Below, piece by piece: positions 1-6,166 of a stretch of DNA of 8,018 nucleotides. Numbering within the stretch: position 1 is the stretch's first letter; each line of letters starts with the position of its first letter. Under the pieces are notes generated by a model. The model was not told where the DNA came from, ran no database searches, and saw nothing but the letters and a program-made list of their open reading frames with translations. Source of the stretch: an uncultured beta proteobacterium (lineage in GTDB: Bacteria; Pseudomonadota; Gammaproteobacteria; Burkholderiales; Burkholderiaceae_C); contig CAJBVC010000873.1 of the NCBI GenBank assembly GCA_903958915.1, positions 1-8,018 on the forward strand, written 5' to 3'. The position numbers and the translations under genes were made by a program.

Positions 1-180
1 GGGCATGCGGATGTCACTCACGAGTACCTGGGGGCCATCGTCATCACCGGAAGTAGCCAACGCGGCCAAAACATCGCGAGGGTTGGAAAAACTGCGCGTC
101 GGAAGGTGCTCACGCAGCAAAGCCTTCTCCAGCACGAAGCGGATGGACTGGTCATCATCTACGATCCAAATCGGCTTCAT
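1..180 (-). CDS. ntrC: Nitrogen regulation response regulator NtrC, N-terminal part (cut by window edge)
   Basis: Only the first 60 residues are present, reading from ATG at 180-178 off the left edge. They form the first half of a CheY-like receiver domain: it opens MKPIWIVDDDQSIRF, with the acidic pocket at Asp8-Asp10 and the phospho-accepting aspartate at Asp56 in the stretch VSDIRMP. In NtrC proteins this domain is followed by a sigma-54-interacting AAA+ ATPase and a Fis-type DNA-binding domain, which lie outside the window. NtrC is phosphorylated by NtrB under nitrogen limitation and activates sigma-54 promoters such as that of glnA. The gene lies 86 bases downstream of ntrB on the same strand. 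A GGGGAC stretch about 9 bases before the ATG is a plausible ribosome site; an ATG 20 bases further upstream is out of frame and soon meets a stop. Identity is supported by sequence wording and by the neighbouring ntrB and glnA. Confidence 0.93.
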   Translation of the reverse strand, partial: MKPIWIVDDDQSIRFVLEKALLREHLPTRSFSNPRDVLAALATSGDDDGPQVLVSDIRMP

Positions 181-266
181 TGTGTGTCCGTCCCCATGTC
201 GTATCTGTTGTTAAACCCGCGCAGGACAGAGCGCGTCACCTCGAGTGATACCGCTGCGCCCTACGC

Positions 267-1325
267 CTACAAAAGTGGAATCAATATCTTGAAATCCGTG
301 TGGCCGGGCACGCTGTCGACTTCAATCAGACCCTGGTGTTGCTGGACAAAGGTTTGCGCCAGTGTCAGCCCCAGGCCAGAACCACCCTCCCTGCCCGACA
401 CCAGCGGATAGAAAATGCGATCTCTGATCGAATCTGGTATGCCAGGTCCGTTGTCGATAACATGCAATTCCAGTGCCAACCGATATCGCTGTTTACCGAA
501 AGTTACCTGGCGCGCCACCCGCGTGCAAAACGTCAGTATGGCGTCGCCCTGGCTGATGCGTTCCGACAGCGCCTGGCAGGCATTCTGCGCAATGTTGAGA
601 ATGGTCTGAATGAGTTGCTCACGGTCGCCCCGAAACTCGGGAATGGAGATATCAAAGTCTCGCACCACCGTCAAGCCTTTGGGGAACTCGGCACTGATCA
701 GCGAGCGCACGCGCTCGCAAACCTCATGCACATTGACATCGCCGACCAGATGCGGACGCCGGTGCGGGGCCAACAAACGATCTACCAGGCTTTGCAGGCG
801 ATCGGCTTCGTGAATGATGACCTGGGTGTACTCGGTAAGCTCCGGCGAATTGATCTCCATCTCCAGCAATTGCGCTGCGCCACGAATGCCGCCCAAAGGG
901 TTTTTGATTTCGTGCGCCAGATTGCGAATCAGCTCTTTGTTGGATTTCGCCTGTTCGGCCAGGCGTTCCTCGCGGTCCTGGCGGGTCTGCTTTTCCAGCG
1001 GAACCATCTCCACAATGATTTCGTCCACCGGCTCAGGGCGGGTAATGATGACGTGCACCTTGATCGGGTCGTAGCCCAGGCGCTTGAGCCATGCGTCGTA
1101 GCGCATGGCGGCAAACTCGTTCTCGGTGGCCCCCTCCAGCGCGTTCTGCAACTGGGTGGGCTCGGTAAAGGCGTCCGCAAAGCAGGAGCCTACCAGCGTT
1201 CGTCGCGAAACGCCCAAAGCGTCTTCCAGCGCAGAATTGCAGAACAGGACCGAAGCGTTGGGTTGCACTACCGCAACCAGCGTTGCCAGCAGATCAAAGG
1301 CATGGAACCGGGCGTGCGTGTCCAA
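267..1325 (-). CDS. ntrB: Nitrogen regulation sensor histidine kinase/phosphatase NtrB
   Basis: Cytoplasmic two-component kinase that phosphorylates NtrC when nitrogen is scarce and, with PII bound, dephosphorylates it. With the start chosen here the protein is 352 residues, close to the roughly 350 usual for NtrB. A PAS-like sensory part covers about residues 9-100 (FHAFDLLATLVAVV onward). The H-box is LIRNLAHEIKNPLGG with His138 as the phosphorylation site. The ATP-binding domain has an N-box (Asn248 in IAQNACQAL), a G1 box DNGPGIP at 291-297 and a G2 box GREGGSGLGL at 311-320. There are no membrane segments. No suitable ATG exists: the reading frame stays open to 1697, but that extension overlaps the DUF4124 gene in another frame and is arginine- and glycine-rich without family resemblance. 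TTG at 1325-1323, 8 bases after the DUF4124 stop, gives the right length and N-terminus. Translation is probably coupled to the upstream gene (inference). The start is less certain than the function. Confidence 0.93.
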   Translation of the reverse strand: MDTHARFHAFDLLATLVAVVQPNASVLFCNSALEDALGVSRRTLVGSCFADAFTEPTQLQNALEGATENEFAAMRYDAWLKRLGYDPIKVHVIITRPEPVDEIIVEMVPLEKQTRQDREERLAEQAKSNKELIRNLAHEIKNPLGGIRGAAQLLEMEINSPELTEYTQVIIHEADRLQSLVDRLLAPHRRPHLVGDVNVHEVCERVRSLISAEFPKGLTVVRDFDISIPEFRGDREQLIQTILNIAQNACQALSERISQGDAILTFCTRVARQVTFGKQRYRLALELHVIDNGPGIPDSIRDRIFYPLVSGREGGSGLGLTLAQTFVQQHQGLIEVDSVPGHTDFKILIPLL

Positions 1326-1333
1326 GCGCGCTT

Positions 1334-1822
1334 CTATCGATTGGAAACTGCCGCCGGTGCGCCCGACGCACGGGCGATTTCCCGGCGAATGCCAGCGATG
1401 TCGGCCTCGTTGCGATTGATGCTCGCCTTGAGTTCGGCCACGCGTTCGACGTACTTCTGGTTGTTGCGGCCTTCGGGCCCCAGTTTCTCGGGCTCGCCGT
1501 TGTTGTACTCCTTGAGCAGTTCGGCCTGACGTGCCTCCGCCCTCTTCAGTTCGGACTCCAGAATCAGGCGGGCGTCGGAATCCTTGGCGCGCTGGTCGTT
1601 TGCATCCACCTTCTGGCCAGCACTGGCGACGCGCGTGGCAGGTGCCGGGCGCTGTGCCTGCACGACAGTCACGTTGCCACCGGAAATCAACTTGCAATTC
1701 TTGGCCTGCGCCTCGGAAACGGTATTGGTGTACTCATTGCCACAACGGTAAATGCGGTCTTGTGCCTGCACTCCACTGGAGAGCATTGCGACAACAATAA
1801 GCGACAAAAATTCGAATTTCAT
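1334..1822 (-). CDS. DUF4124 domain-containing secreted or periplasmic protein
   Basis: A 162-residue protein of unknown function. Residues 1-20 (MKFEFLSLIVVAMLSSGVQA) are a clear signal peptide with predicted cleavage after Ala20. A short DUF4124-type motif follows: IYRCGNEYTNTVSEAQAKNCKLI, with Cys27 and Cys43 as the conserved pair. Residues about 75-152 are rich in Ala, Glu, Arg and Lys with heptad-like spacing, so a long helix or coiled coil is likely. The chosen ATG places the signal peptide at the N-terminus; the frame is open to 1942, but the extra 40 residues do not look like coding sequence, and no strong ribosome site marks either this ATG or an in-frame one at 1837. It lies between glnA and ntrB, and ntrB starts 8 bases after its stop, so it is probably the first gene of the ntrBC transcript. 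A nitrogen-related role is suggested only by position. Confidence 0.85.
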   Translation of the reverse strand: MKFEFLSLIVVAMLSSGVQAQDRIYRCGNEYTNTVSEAQAKNCKLISGGNVTVVQAQRPAPATRVASAGQKVDANDQRAKDSDARLILESELKRAEARQAELLKEYNNGEPEKLGPEGRNNQKYVERVAELKASINRNEADIAGIRREIARASGAPAAVSNR

Positions 1823-1901
1823 TCTGGTTTCAGGCATACGGTGCGTATTCAGTCGGGCAGTATGCGTCAAAAATCGGTAAACACAAAGGTGGGACGCGTT
1901 T

Positions 1902-1933
1902 TGCGCAATCGGTTCGAGTCCGGCAATTGCGCA
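1902..1933. repeat. Inverted repeat with 8-base perfect arms in the glnA-DUF4124 gap
   Basis: TGCGCAAT at 1902-1909 pairs with ATTGCGCA at 1926-1933 across a 16-base loop. Inside the loop CGG (1910-1912) can pair with CCG (1920-1922) around TTCGAGT. It lies between the glnA terminator and the DUF4124 start, where the promoter or leader of DUF4124-ntrBC should be, so it could be an operator or an RNA hairpin. No T-tract follows on either strand, which argues against a terminator. The function is not known. Confidence 0.5.
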
Positions 1934-1940
1934 TAGTTCC

Positions 1941-1967
1941 AATAAGAAAGGACGGCCTGGGCCGTCC
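1941..1967 (-). terminator. Rho-independent terminator after glnA
   Basis: Read on the minus strand, GGACGGC and GCCGTCC form a 7-base-pair GC-rich stem around a CCAG loop (1967-1950), followed at once by TTTCTTATT. It starts 38 bases past the glnA stop codon and matches an intrinsic terminator. It would end the glnA transcript before the DUF4124-ntrB-ntrC genes, though partial read-through is possible. Confidence 0.85.
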
Positions 1968-2005
1968 TCGGTACTTACGCGCTGCCGCCCACGCGGCCTG
2001 GCTTG

Positions 2006-3421
2006 TTACAGCGAATAGTACATGTCGTATTCCACCGGGTGGGGCGCCATACGGAAGCGTGTGACTTCAGACATCTTCAATTCGACATAGGCATCGAGCA
2101 TGGTGTCCGTGAAGACGCCACCCTTGGTCAGGAACGCGCGGTCTTCATTGAGATAGCCCAGGGCCTGATCGAGACTGTGGCAAACGGTTGGCACTTTTGC
2201 ATCTTCCTCGGGTGGCAGATGGTACAGATCCTTGGTGGCCGCTTCGCCGGGGTGGATCTTGTTTTCCACGCCGTCCAGACCCGCCATCATCAGCGCCGAG
2301 AAGCACAGATAGGGGTTGGCCGATGGATCGGGGAAACGCGCCTCAATGCGACGACCCTTGGGGTTGGCAACAAACGGAATACGGATCGATGCCGAGCGGT
2401 TGCGTGAGCTGTAAGCCAACTTGACCGGAGCCTCATAGCCGGGCACCAGGCGCTTGTAGCTGTTGGTGCCGGGGTTGGTAATGGCGTTCAGTGCACGGGC
2501 ATGCTTGATGATGCCGCCGATGTAGTAGAGGGCGAAATCCGATAGCCCTGCATAGCCGTCGCCGGCAAACAGGTTCTTGCCATTTTTCCAGATTGACTGG
2601 TGCACGTGCATGCCGGAGCCATTGTCGCCAGCGTAGGGCTTGGGCATGAAGGTGGCAGTCTTGCCGTAGGCATTGGCCACGTTCCAGACCACATACTTCA
2701 AGACCTGCGTCCAGTCGGCGCGCTCCACCAAAGTGCTGAACCTGGTACCGATTTCATTCTGGCCCGCGCCCGCGACCTCGTGGTGGAACACTTCGACAGG
2801 AATGCCCAGTGACTCCAGAATCAGGGACATTTCTGCACGCATGTCCTGCGTGCTGTCAACTGGAGGAACCGGGAAATAGCCACCCTTGACGGTGGGGCGG
2901 TGGCCGCGGTTGCCGCCTTCGAGCTTGGCACCACTGTTCCAGGGGGCTTCGTATTCGTCGATTTCAAAGAACACCTTGCCGGGTTCGTTGGCCCAACGCA
3001 CGCCGTCGAAAATGAAGAACTCGGGCTCGGGGCCGAAATAGGCCGTATCGCCAATGCCGGAGGCCTTCAGGTAGGCTTCAGCGCGCTTGGCAATCGAGCG
3101 TGGGTCACGGTCGTACGCCTTGCCATCGCTGGGTTCGACCACATCGCACTGGAGAAACAGGGTGGTTTCCTCAAAGAATGGATCGATGTTGGCAGTGTTG
3201 GGGTCGGGCATGAGCTGCATGTCGGACGCTTCAATGCCCTTCCAGCCTGCGACGGACGAGCCGTCAAACGCATGGCCGGAACTGAACTTGTCTTCGTCAA
3301 AATGCGACACAGGCACAGTCACATGCTGCTCTTTGCCACGGGTATCGGTGAAGCGGAAGTCAACAAACTTGACTTCGTTCTCTTTCACCATCTTCATCAC
3401 GTCAGCGACGGTCTTGGCCAT
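2006..3421 (-). CDS. glnA: Glutamine synthetase, type I (GlnA)
   Basis: Catalyses glutamate + ammonia + ATP to glutamine + ADP + phosphate, the main ammonia assimilation step; the family forms cytoplasmic dodecamers. The protein has 471 residues, normal for bacterial GSI (about 469). The N-terminal beta-grasp signature FDGSSVAGW is at 52-60, the metal/glutamate-binding [10 protein letters not shown] at 130-139, the nucleotide-site signature [16 protein letters not shown] at 261-276, [10 protein letters not shown] at 316-325, and [15 protein letters not shown] at 358-372. Tyr400 in [10 protein letters not shown] is the adenylylation site used by GlnE in GSI-beta enzymes, so activity is probably shut down by adenylylation when nitrogen is plentiful. 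The ATG at 3421 is preceded by CAGGAG with 6 bases spacing; an in-frame GTG 18 bases upstream would place that ribosome site inside the coding region and is rejected. Upstream lie a sigma-54 promoter element and an NtrC-type site; a terminator lies downstream. Confidence 0.98.
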   Translation of the reverse strand: MAKTVADVMKMVKENEVKFVDFRFTDTRGKEQHVTVPVSHFDEDKFSSGHAFDGSSVAGWKGIEASDMQLMPDPNTANIDPFFEETTLFLQCDVVEPSDGKAYDRDPRSIAKRAEAYLKASGIGDTAYFGPEPEFFIFDGVRWANEPGKVFFEIDEYEAPWNSGAKLEGGNRGHRPTVKGGYFPVPPVDSTQDMRAEMSLILESLGIPVEVFHHEVAGAGQNEIGTRFSTLVERADWTQVLKYVVWNVANAYGKTATFMPKPYAGDNGSGMHVHQSIWKNGKNLFAGDGYAGLSDFALYYIGGIIKHARALNAITNPGTNSYKRLVPGYEAPVKLAYSSRNRSASIRIPFVANPKGRRIEARFPDPSANPYLCFSALMMAGLDGVENKIHPGEAATKDLYHLPPEEDAKVPTVCHSLDQALGYLNEDRAFLTKGGVFTDTMLDAYVELKMSEVTRFRMAPHPVEYDMYYSL

Positions 3422-3427
3422 CAAATA

Positions 3428-3433
3428 CTCCTG
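3428..3433 (-). promoter_or_regulatory. Ribosome binding site of glnA
   Basis: CAGGAG on the minus strand ends 6 bases before the ATG at 3421. It fixes the start of GlnA at [10 protein letters not shown] rather than at the GTG six codons upstream. Confidence 0.85.
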
Positions 3434-3467
3434 TTGCACGGTTGTTAAAAATCAGTGGCAATTTCAA

Positions 3468-3484
3468 TGCAGCTTTTGTGCCAA
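3468..3484 (-). promoter_or_regulatory. Sigma-54 (RpoN) promoter of glnA, -24/-12 element
   Basis: The minus strand reads TTGGCACAAAAGCTGCA. The invariant GG (3482-3481) and GC (3470-3469) dinucleotides are separated by exactly 10 bases, as required for sigma-54, and TTGGCAC matches the -24 consensus fully. The -12 part is CTGCA instead of TTGCA, a tolerated change. The transcript would start near 3458, giving a 5' leader of about 37 bases before the glnA ATG. The element resembles the known nitrogen-regulated promoter glnAp2 of enteric bacteria. Confidence 0.85.
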
Positions 3485-3617
3485 CCATGTAGCAGCACAT
3501 TTTCCGCAAAGCAATGCATTTTGCCTCGACCAGCCACGGTTTCACCCGCGACCAGCGCAAACAGACCCAACAATCCGCCAGGAAGTCCGCGGTCCGGAAG
3601 GCGCTCAACACCAAATT

Positions 3618-3634
3618 TGCACCAATTTAGTGCG
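3618..3634. promoter_or_regulatory. NtrC-type binding site (upstream activating sequence) for glnA
   Basis: TGCACCAATTTAGTGCG fits the 17-base NtrC dyad TGCAC-N7-GTGCA, with a perfect left arm and one mismatch in the outer five bases of the right arm. Its centre is about 168 bases upstream of the predicted start from the sigma-54 element, a workable distance for an enhancer-binding protein acting by DNA looping. A second, poorer match (GCACCAAACTAGT) starts directly after it at about 3634. The site lies in non-coding DNA, between the stop codon of the CinA-like gene and glnA. Confidence 0.75.
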
Positions 3635-3650
3635 CACCAAACTAGTCAAA

Positions 3651-4454
3651 TTAACGCACCAACTCGGGGCCCAACGTTGCTGCAAGCAGCTTTAGTCCTT
3701 GCTTCAGTGCGAGAAAAGCCTCCGCAACAACCTCGGGTCGACCTTTCACACCGAGTTCCACGTGCCGACCATACTCCGGGTGGTCCACGCTAGGCAGGCT
3801 AAAGACTTTTACCGCAAACCCAGCCTCAATAGACTGCATCAGCGGCGTCAATGTGGCCTCCATGGCGCCAAACACAATCACCGACTGCTCGCGCCATGCG
3901 TTCTTGGAGAAATAGGCAGCATAGTGGGTATCGAGCACCCACTCCACCATAGGCCAGGCCATGACCGGAAACCCAGGAACGAAGTGACAGCTTCCCTGCG
4001 TCCCAAAACAACTAAACCCGGGGATTTTGTTGAAGGGGTTGGGAATGATGGACGCACCCAGCGGAAACATGCCCATGTTCAGGCGGTGCTGGTTGTCGGT
4101 GCGCTCTGGCTCATAGGGCAAGCCCTGCTCCCGCGCAATATCCTGCATGCGCTCGAGAATGAGACGTTTCGCGTCTGGGTGCAACGCGAGTTCAACCCCC
4201 AGCGCTGCCGCCGCGCACTGGCGGGTATGGTCGTCGGGCGTGGCCCCGATACCGCCGAACGAAAACACCACATCCCCCGACGCCATTGCGCGCCTCAACG
4301 TGGCAGTAATGCGCAGGGGATCATCACCCACATAGTCCGCATAGGCCACCGACAGACCCCGTGCCGACAGAATCTCGATGGCTTTGGCCAGGTGCTTGTC
4401 GGCGCGCTTGCCCGACAGGATTTCGTCGCCAATGATGATGAGACCAAAATTCAT
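3651..4454 (-). CDS. CinA-like protein with MoaB/MogA-type molybdopterin-binding domain (COG1058 type)
   Basis: A 267-residue cytoplasmic protein of the competence/damage-inducible protein A family. The molybdopterin-binding-like domain fills about residues 3-170: it starts GLIIIGDEILSGKRADKH (the GDEILSG motif) and contains GGIGATPDDHT at 68-77, the counterpart of the GGIGPTxDD motif of MoaB, MogA and CinA. The second half (190-267) does not resemble the PncC-type nicotinamide-mononucleotide deamidase domain that completes long CinA proteins, so this is the short form. Biochemical function is uncertain; a nucleotide-pyrophosphatase-like activity is known for some relatives. The ATG overlaps the stop of the upstream EI24 gene by four bases (ATGA), so the two are translationally coupled. 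A longer frame to 4559 is rejected because the motif-bearing N-terminus begins at this ATG. Confidence 0.88.
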   Translation of the reverse strand: MNFGLIIIGDEILSGKRADKHLAKAIEILSARGLSVAYADYVGDDPLRITATLRRAMASGDVVFSFGGIGATPDDHTRQCAAAALGVELALHPDAKRLILERMQDIAREQGLPYEPERTDNQHRLNMGMFPLGASIIPNPFNKIPGFSCFGTQGSCHFVPGFPVMAWPMVEWVLDTHYAAYFSKNAWREQSVIVFGAMEATLTPLMQSIEAGFAVKVFSLPSVDHPEYGRHVELGVKGRPEVVAEAFLALKQGLKLLAATLGPELVR

Positions 4455-5305
4455 GGTGATTCGAGGTGTGGAAGTTCTGTCTCGACCACGTTGGCGGCCA
4501 CTGGCACCGCTTCCGACCGCAGCAGTTGCAGGGCGTAAAGGCAGTAGTGGGTAAACCACAGCGAGGCAAAGGCAAATACCAGGGTGTAGATCCAGATGGC
4601 CAATGGCACCAGCAACACAAACGCCGCTGCAAACAAGGCACCCGAGGCCCAGACGAGGCTAGGCGCAGCCCCAAGGAAACCACACACCACACCCATGCAC
4701 AACAAGGGCATGCGGTGGCGCGCAAATAGGGTGACGCGCTCGTCGTGGCTAGCATGCTCGGCCAACGCGTCAAACGCCATGATGCGGTACGCCAGCCAGC
4801 CCCAGATCAGGGGTGGCAACACCAGGATGAGCGGTGGCACCAACCACAGGGGGATGGTGACCACTATGGCAAGCAGCGCCGCCACGGAGGAGCCCAGTGA
4901 CCAGGCCAGACTACGCAGAAACGAGGCCGCTGCGCCCTGCCTTTGCAGGCCGGGAAAGCGCCGCATCGCCACCAGCCGAACAATTGCCGGTGTCATGAGC
5001 CAGGCCACCATGAGGAGAGATGCCAGAACGATCAGGGGCGTGACGGCAAATATCACAAGCAACGGCGCCAGCACCGTCTTGAGCTGGCCCAGCCCAACCT
5101 CCTCCAGCCAGCGCCATGCGCTCTTGGCAAACGACGAAGAGTCCATGCTGTAACGCACCTGGTCCAGCGCGGCATCCCAAAACAAGTATCCCAGGCCCAC
5201 AGTCAGGCTGATCACGATCACCAGCGGCATCAGGGAGACGAGCATCACCCGCGGCTGCAGGCAGTACGCCGCCGCGCGCCAGAAAGAATCGAACAACAAA
5301 TTCAT
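4451..5305 (-). CDS. EI24-domain (CysZ-like) inner membrane protein
   Basis: A 284-residue, strongly hydrophobic protein, probably in the inner membrane. Hydrophobic stretches lie at about 20-43, 76-113 (long enough for two passes), 136-175 (with the proline-rich IPLWLVPPLILVLPPLIWGW, probably two passes or a re-entrant pair) and 199-258 (two passes or more). The pattern, the opening FDSFWRAAAYCLQPRVM and the total length fit the EI24 family seen in betaproteobacteria, which is distantly related to the sulfate permease CysZ; no sulfate-assimilation genes are nearby, so transport of sulfate is not claimed. The start chosen is the ATG at 5305, 41 bases after the rsuA stop; the frame is open to 5398, but that would overlap rsuA. 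The ribosome site is weak. The stop overlaps the ATG of the CinA-like gene, so the two are co-translated. Which substrate, if any, it carries is unknown. Confidence 0.85.
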   Translation of the reverse strand: MNLLFDSFWRAAAYCLQPRVMLVSLMPLVIVISLTVGLGYLFWDAALDQVRYSMDSSSFAKSAWRWLEEVGLGQLKTVLAPLLVIFAVTPLIVLASLLMVAWLMTPAIVRLVAMRRFPGLQRQGAAASFLRSLAWSLGSSVAALLAIVVTIPLWLVPPLILVLPPLIWGWLAYRIMAFDALAEHASHDERVTLFARHRMPLLCMGVVCGFLGAAPSLVWASGALFAAAFVLLVPLAIWIYTLVFAFASLWFTHYCLYALQLLRSEAVPVAANVVETELPHLESP

Positions 5306-5346
5306 GGTGGAAGCATAGCGCCACAGCAACAATCGTGCGGCACTTG

Positions 5347-6096
5347 TCAGGATGATGGTTGCATGGCTGCCAAATCGTCGGATGTTAACCAGCGCCATTG
5401 GCCAGGCAGCAGTTCCTCCGGAAGCCGCAGCCCGCCGATCTGCGACCGGTGCAAGCCCTCCACCCGATTGCCCACCGCTGCCACCATGCGCTTGACCTGG
5501 TGGTACTTGCCTTCGGTGAGGGTCAGCCGCAGATGGAGCTTGTCAACCGCTTCGCAGGCGGCGGCGCGCACCGGTTTGGGGTCATCGTCGAGTACCACGC
5601 CGTCCAGTAAACGGCTGACCTGAGCAGGGTCCAGCGCATGTTTCACCTGCACCTCGTAGACCTTTGGCACATGGTGGCGGGGCGAACTCATGCGGTGGAT
5701 GAACTTGCCATCGTCGGTGAGCAGCAGCATTCCGGTGGTGTCCTGGTCCAGGCGACCCACGGCCTGCACGCCTTGCACCGCCGCCTTCTGGGGTCGCAAC
5801 CGCAGTGGCGACGGCAGCAGGGTGTAGATGCTGGGGTAGGTCGAGGGCTTCTGCGAACATTCGGTGGCCGTCGGTTTGTGCAGCATGACGTAGGCCTTCT
5901 CGAAATACGGCCAGTCCACGCCCTGAACCCGGAAACGCAATCCTTGTGCTACAAATTCCGTAGCTGCTTGCGCACACAGAACGGGCGTTAGAGAGTCTTT
6001 TTCTTCATAAACCTGCACCAGCCCCTGTTGAATCAGGCCGGCGCACACGCGGCGCGTTCCGAAGCCTTGGGAAAATAGAATGTCTTGAAGCTGCAT
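5347..6096 (-). CDS. rsuA: 16S rRNA pseudouridine synthase, RsuA family
   Basis: Converts a uridine of 16S rRNA (U516 in E. coli) to pseudouridine during 30S assembly. The protein has 249 residues versus 231 in E. coli RsuA. A small S4 RNA-binding domain covers about 1-60. The catalytic domain carries GRLDQDTTGMLLLTDDG at 114-130 with Asp117 as the nucleophile, SSPRHHVPKVYEV at 137-149, and LTEGKYHQVKRMVAAVGNRVEGLHR at 193-217, all close to E. coli RsuA. SPRHH and the absence of an RluB-type tail favour RsuA over RluB, RluE or RluF. The start is ATG at 6096, placed by the S4 domain opening MQLQDILFSQGFGTRR; no strong ribosome site is seen. Residues about 29-50 differ from the usual S4 pattern and are encoded by a repeat-like sequence (5946-6010). 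The gene diverges from the HD-GYP regulator and is followed by the EI24 gene, 41 bases on, probably in one transcript. Confidence 0.93.
   Translation of the reverse strand: MQLQDILFSQGFGTRRVCAGLIQQGLVQVYEEKDSLTPVLCAQAATEFVAQGLRFRVQGVDWPYFEKAYVMLHKPTATECSQKPSTYPSIYTLLPSPLRLRPQKAAVQGVQAVGRLDQDTTGMLLLTDDGKFIHRMSSPRHHVPKVYEVQVKHALDPAQVSRLLDGVVLDDDPKPVRAAACEAVDKLHLRLTLTEGKYHQVKRMVAAVGNRVEGLHRSQIGGLRLPEELLPGQWRWLTSDDLAAMQPSS
5946..6010 (+). repeat. Remnant of a short dispersed Comamonadaceae-type repeat inside rsuA
   Basis: On the plus strand a small dyad, GCTAC at 5948-5952 and GTAGC at 5960-5964 around an AT-rich 7-base loop, is followed by TGCTTGCGCAC, then GGGCGTTAGAG, then CTTTTTCTTCATAAA. 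From memory this order (AT-rich GCTAx/xTAGC hairpin, CTGCTTGCGC, a GCGCTAGAG-like core, T-run) is that of a repeat common between genes in Rhodoferax, Polaromonas and relatives. Here it lies in frame within the S4-domain part of rsuA. No second copy is seen in this window, so the call depends on recollection and is not proven. Confidence 0.5.
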
Positions 6097-6166
6097 GACC
6101 AATAGTATGGCAGGGCGTTTCCGGTAGACTGCAACCCATTCAATCTTCCACCGCACCCTTCTGAAC
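6097..6166. promoter_or_regulatory. Divergent promoter region between rsuA and the HD-GYP regulator
   Basis: The 70 bases between the two divergent start codons must hold, or overlap, the 5' ends of both transcripts. I see no convincing -35/-10 pair and no strong Shine-Dalgarno sequence on either side; promoters may extend into the coding ends. Confidence 0.4.

Noticed and set aside
300..1529. Long open frame of 409 codons on the plus strand
   Set aside because: It is antisense to ntrB and the end of the DUF4124 gene, both with clear family motifs; the translated sequence has no recognisable domain and the frame is open because of the GC-rich codon pattern.
1326..1697. N-terminal extension of the ntrB frame by 124 codons
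   Set aside because: It overlaps the DUF4124 gene on the same strand in another frame, is rich in Arg and Gly, and would make NtrB far longer than its family.
1839..1890. Sigma-70 promoter for DUF4124-ntrBC (TTGACG at about 1870-1865 on the minus strand, or TTGTGT with CATACT)
   Set aside because: TTGACG has no acceptable -10 at 16-18 bases, and the alternative matches only 3 of 6 and 4 of 6 bases; too weak to annotate.
1858..1936. Possible tRNA gene ending in the T-arm-like GGTTCGAGTCC
   Set aside because: No acceptor stem partner about 70 bases upstream, no convincing D-arm or anticodon arm, and no CCA end. Only the T-arm-like part fits.
3699..4538. 279-codon open frame on the plus strand
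   Set aside because: Antisense to the CinA-like gene, with no recognisable motif and no ribosome site of note.
4943..5623. 226-codon open frame on the plus strand
   Set aside because: Antisense to the EI24 gene and the end of rsuA; histidine- and glutamine-rich shadow sequence.
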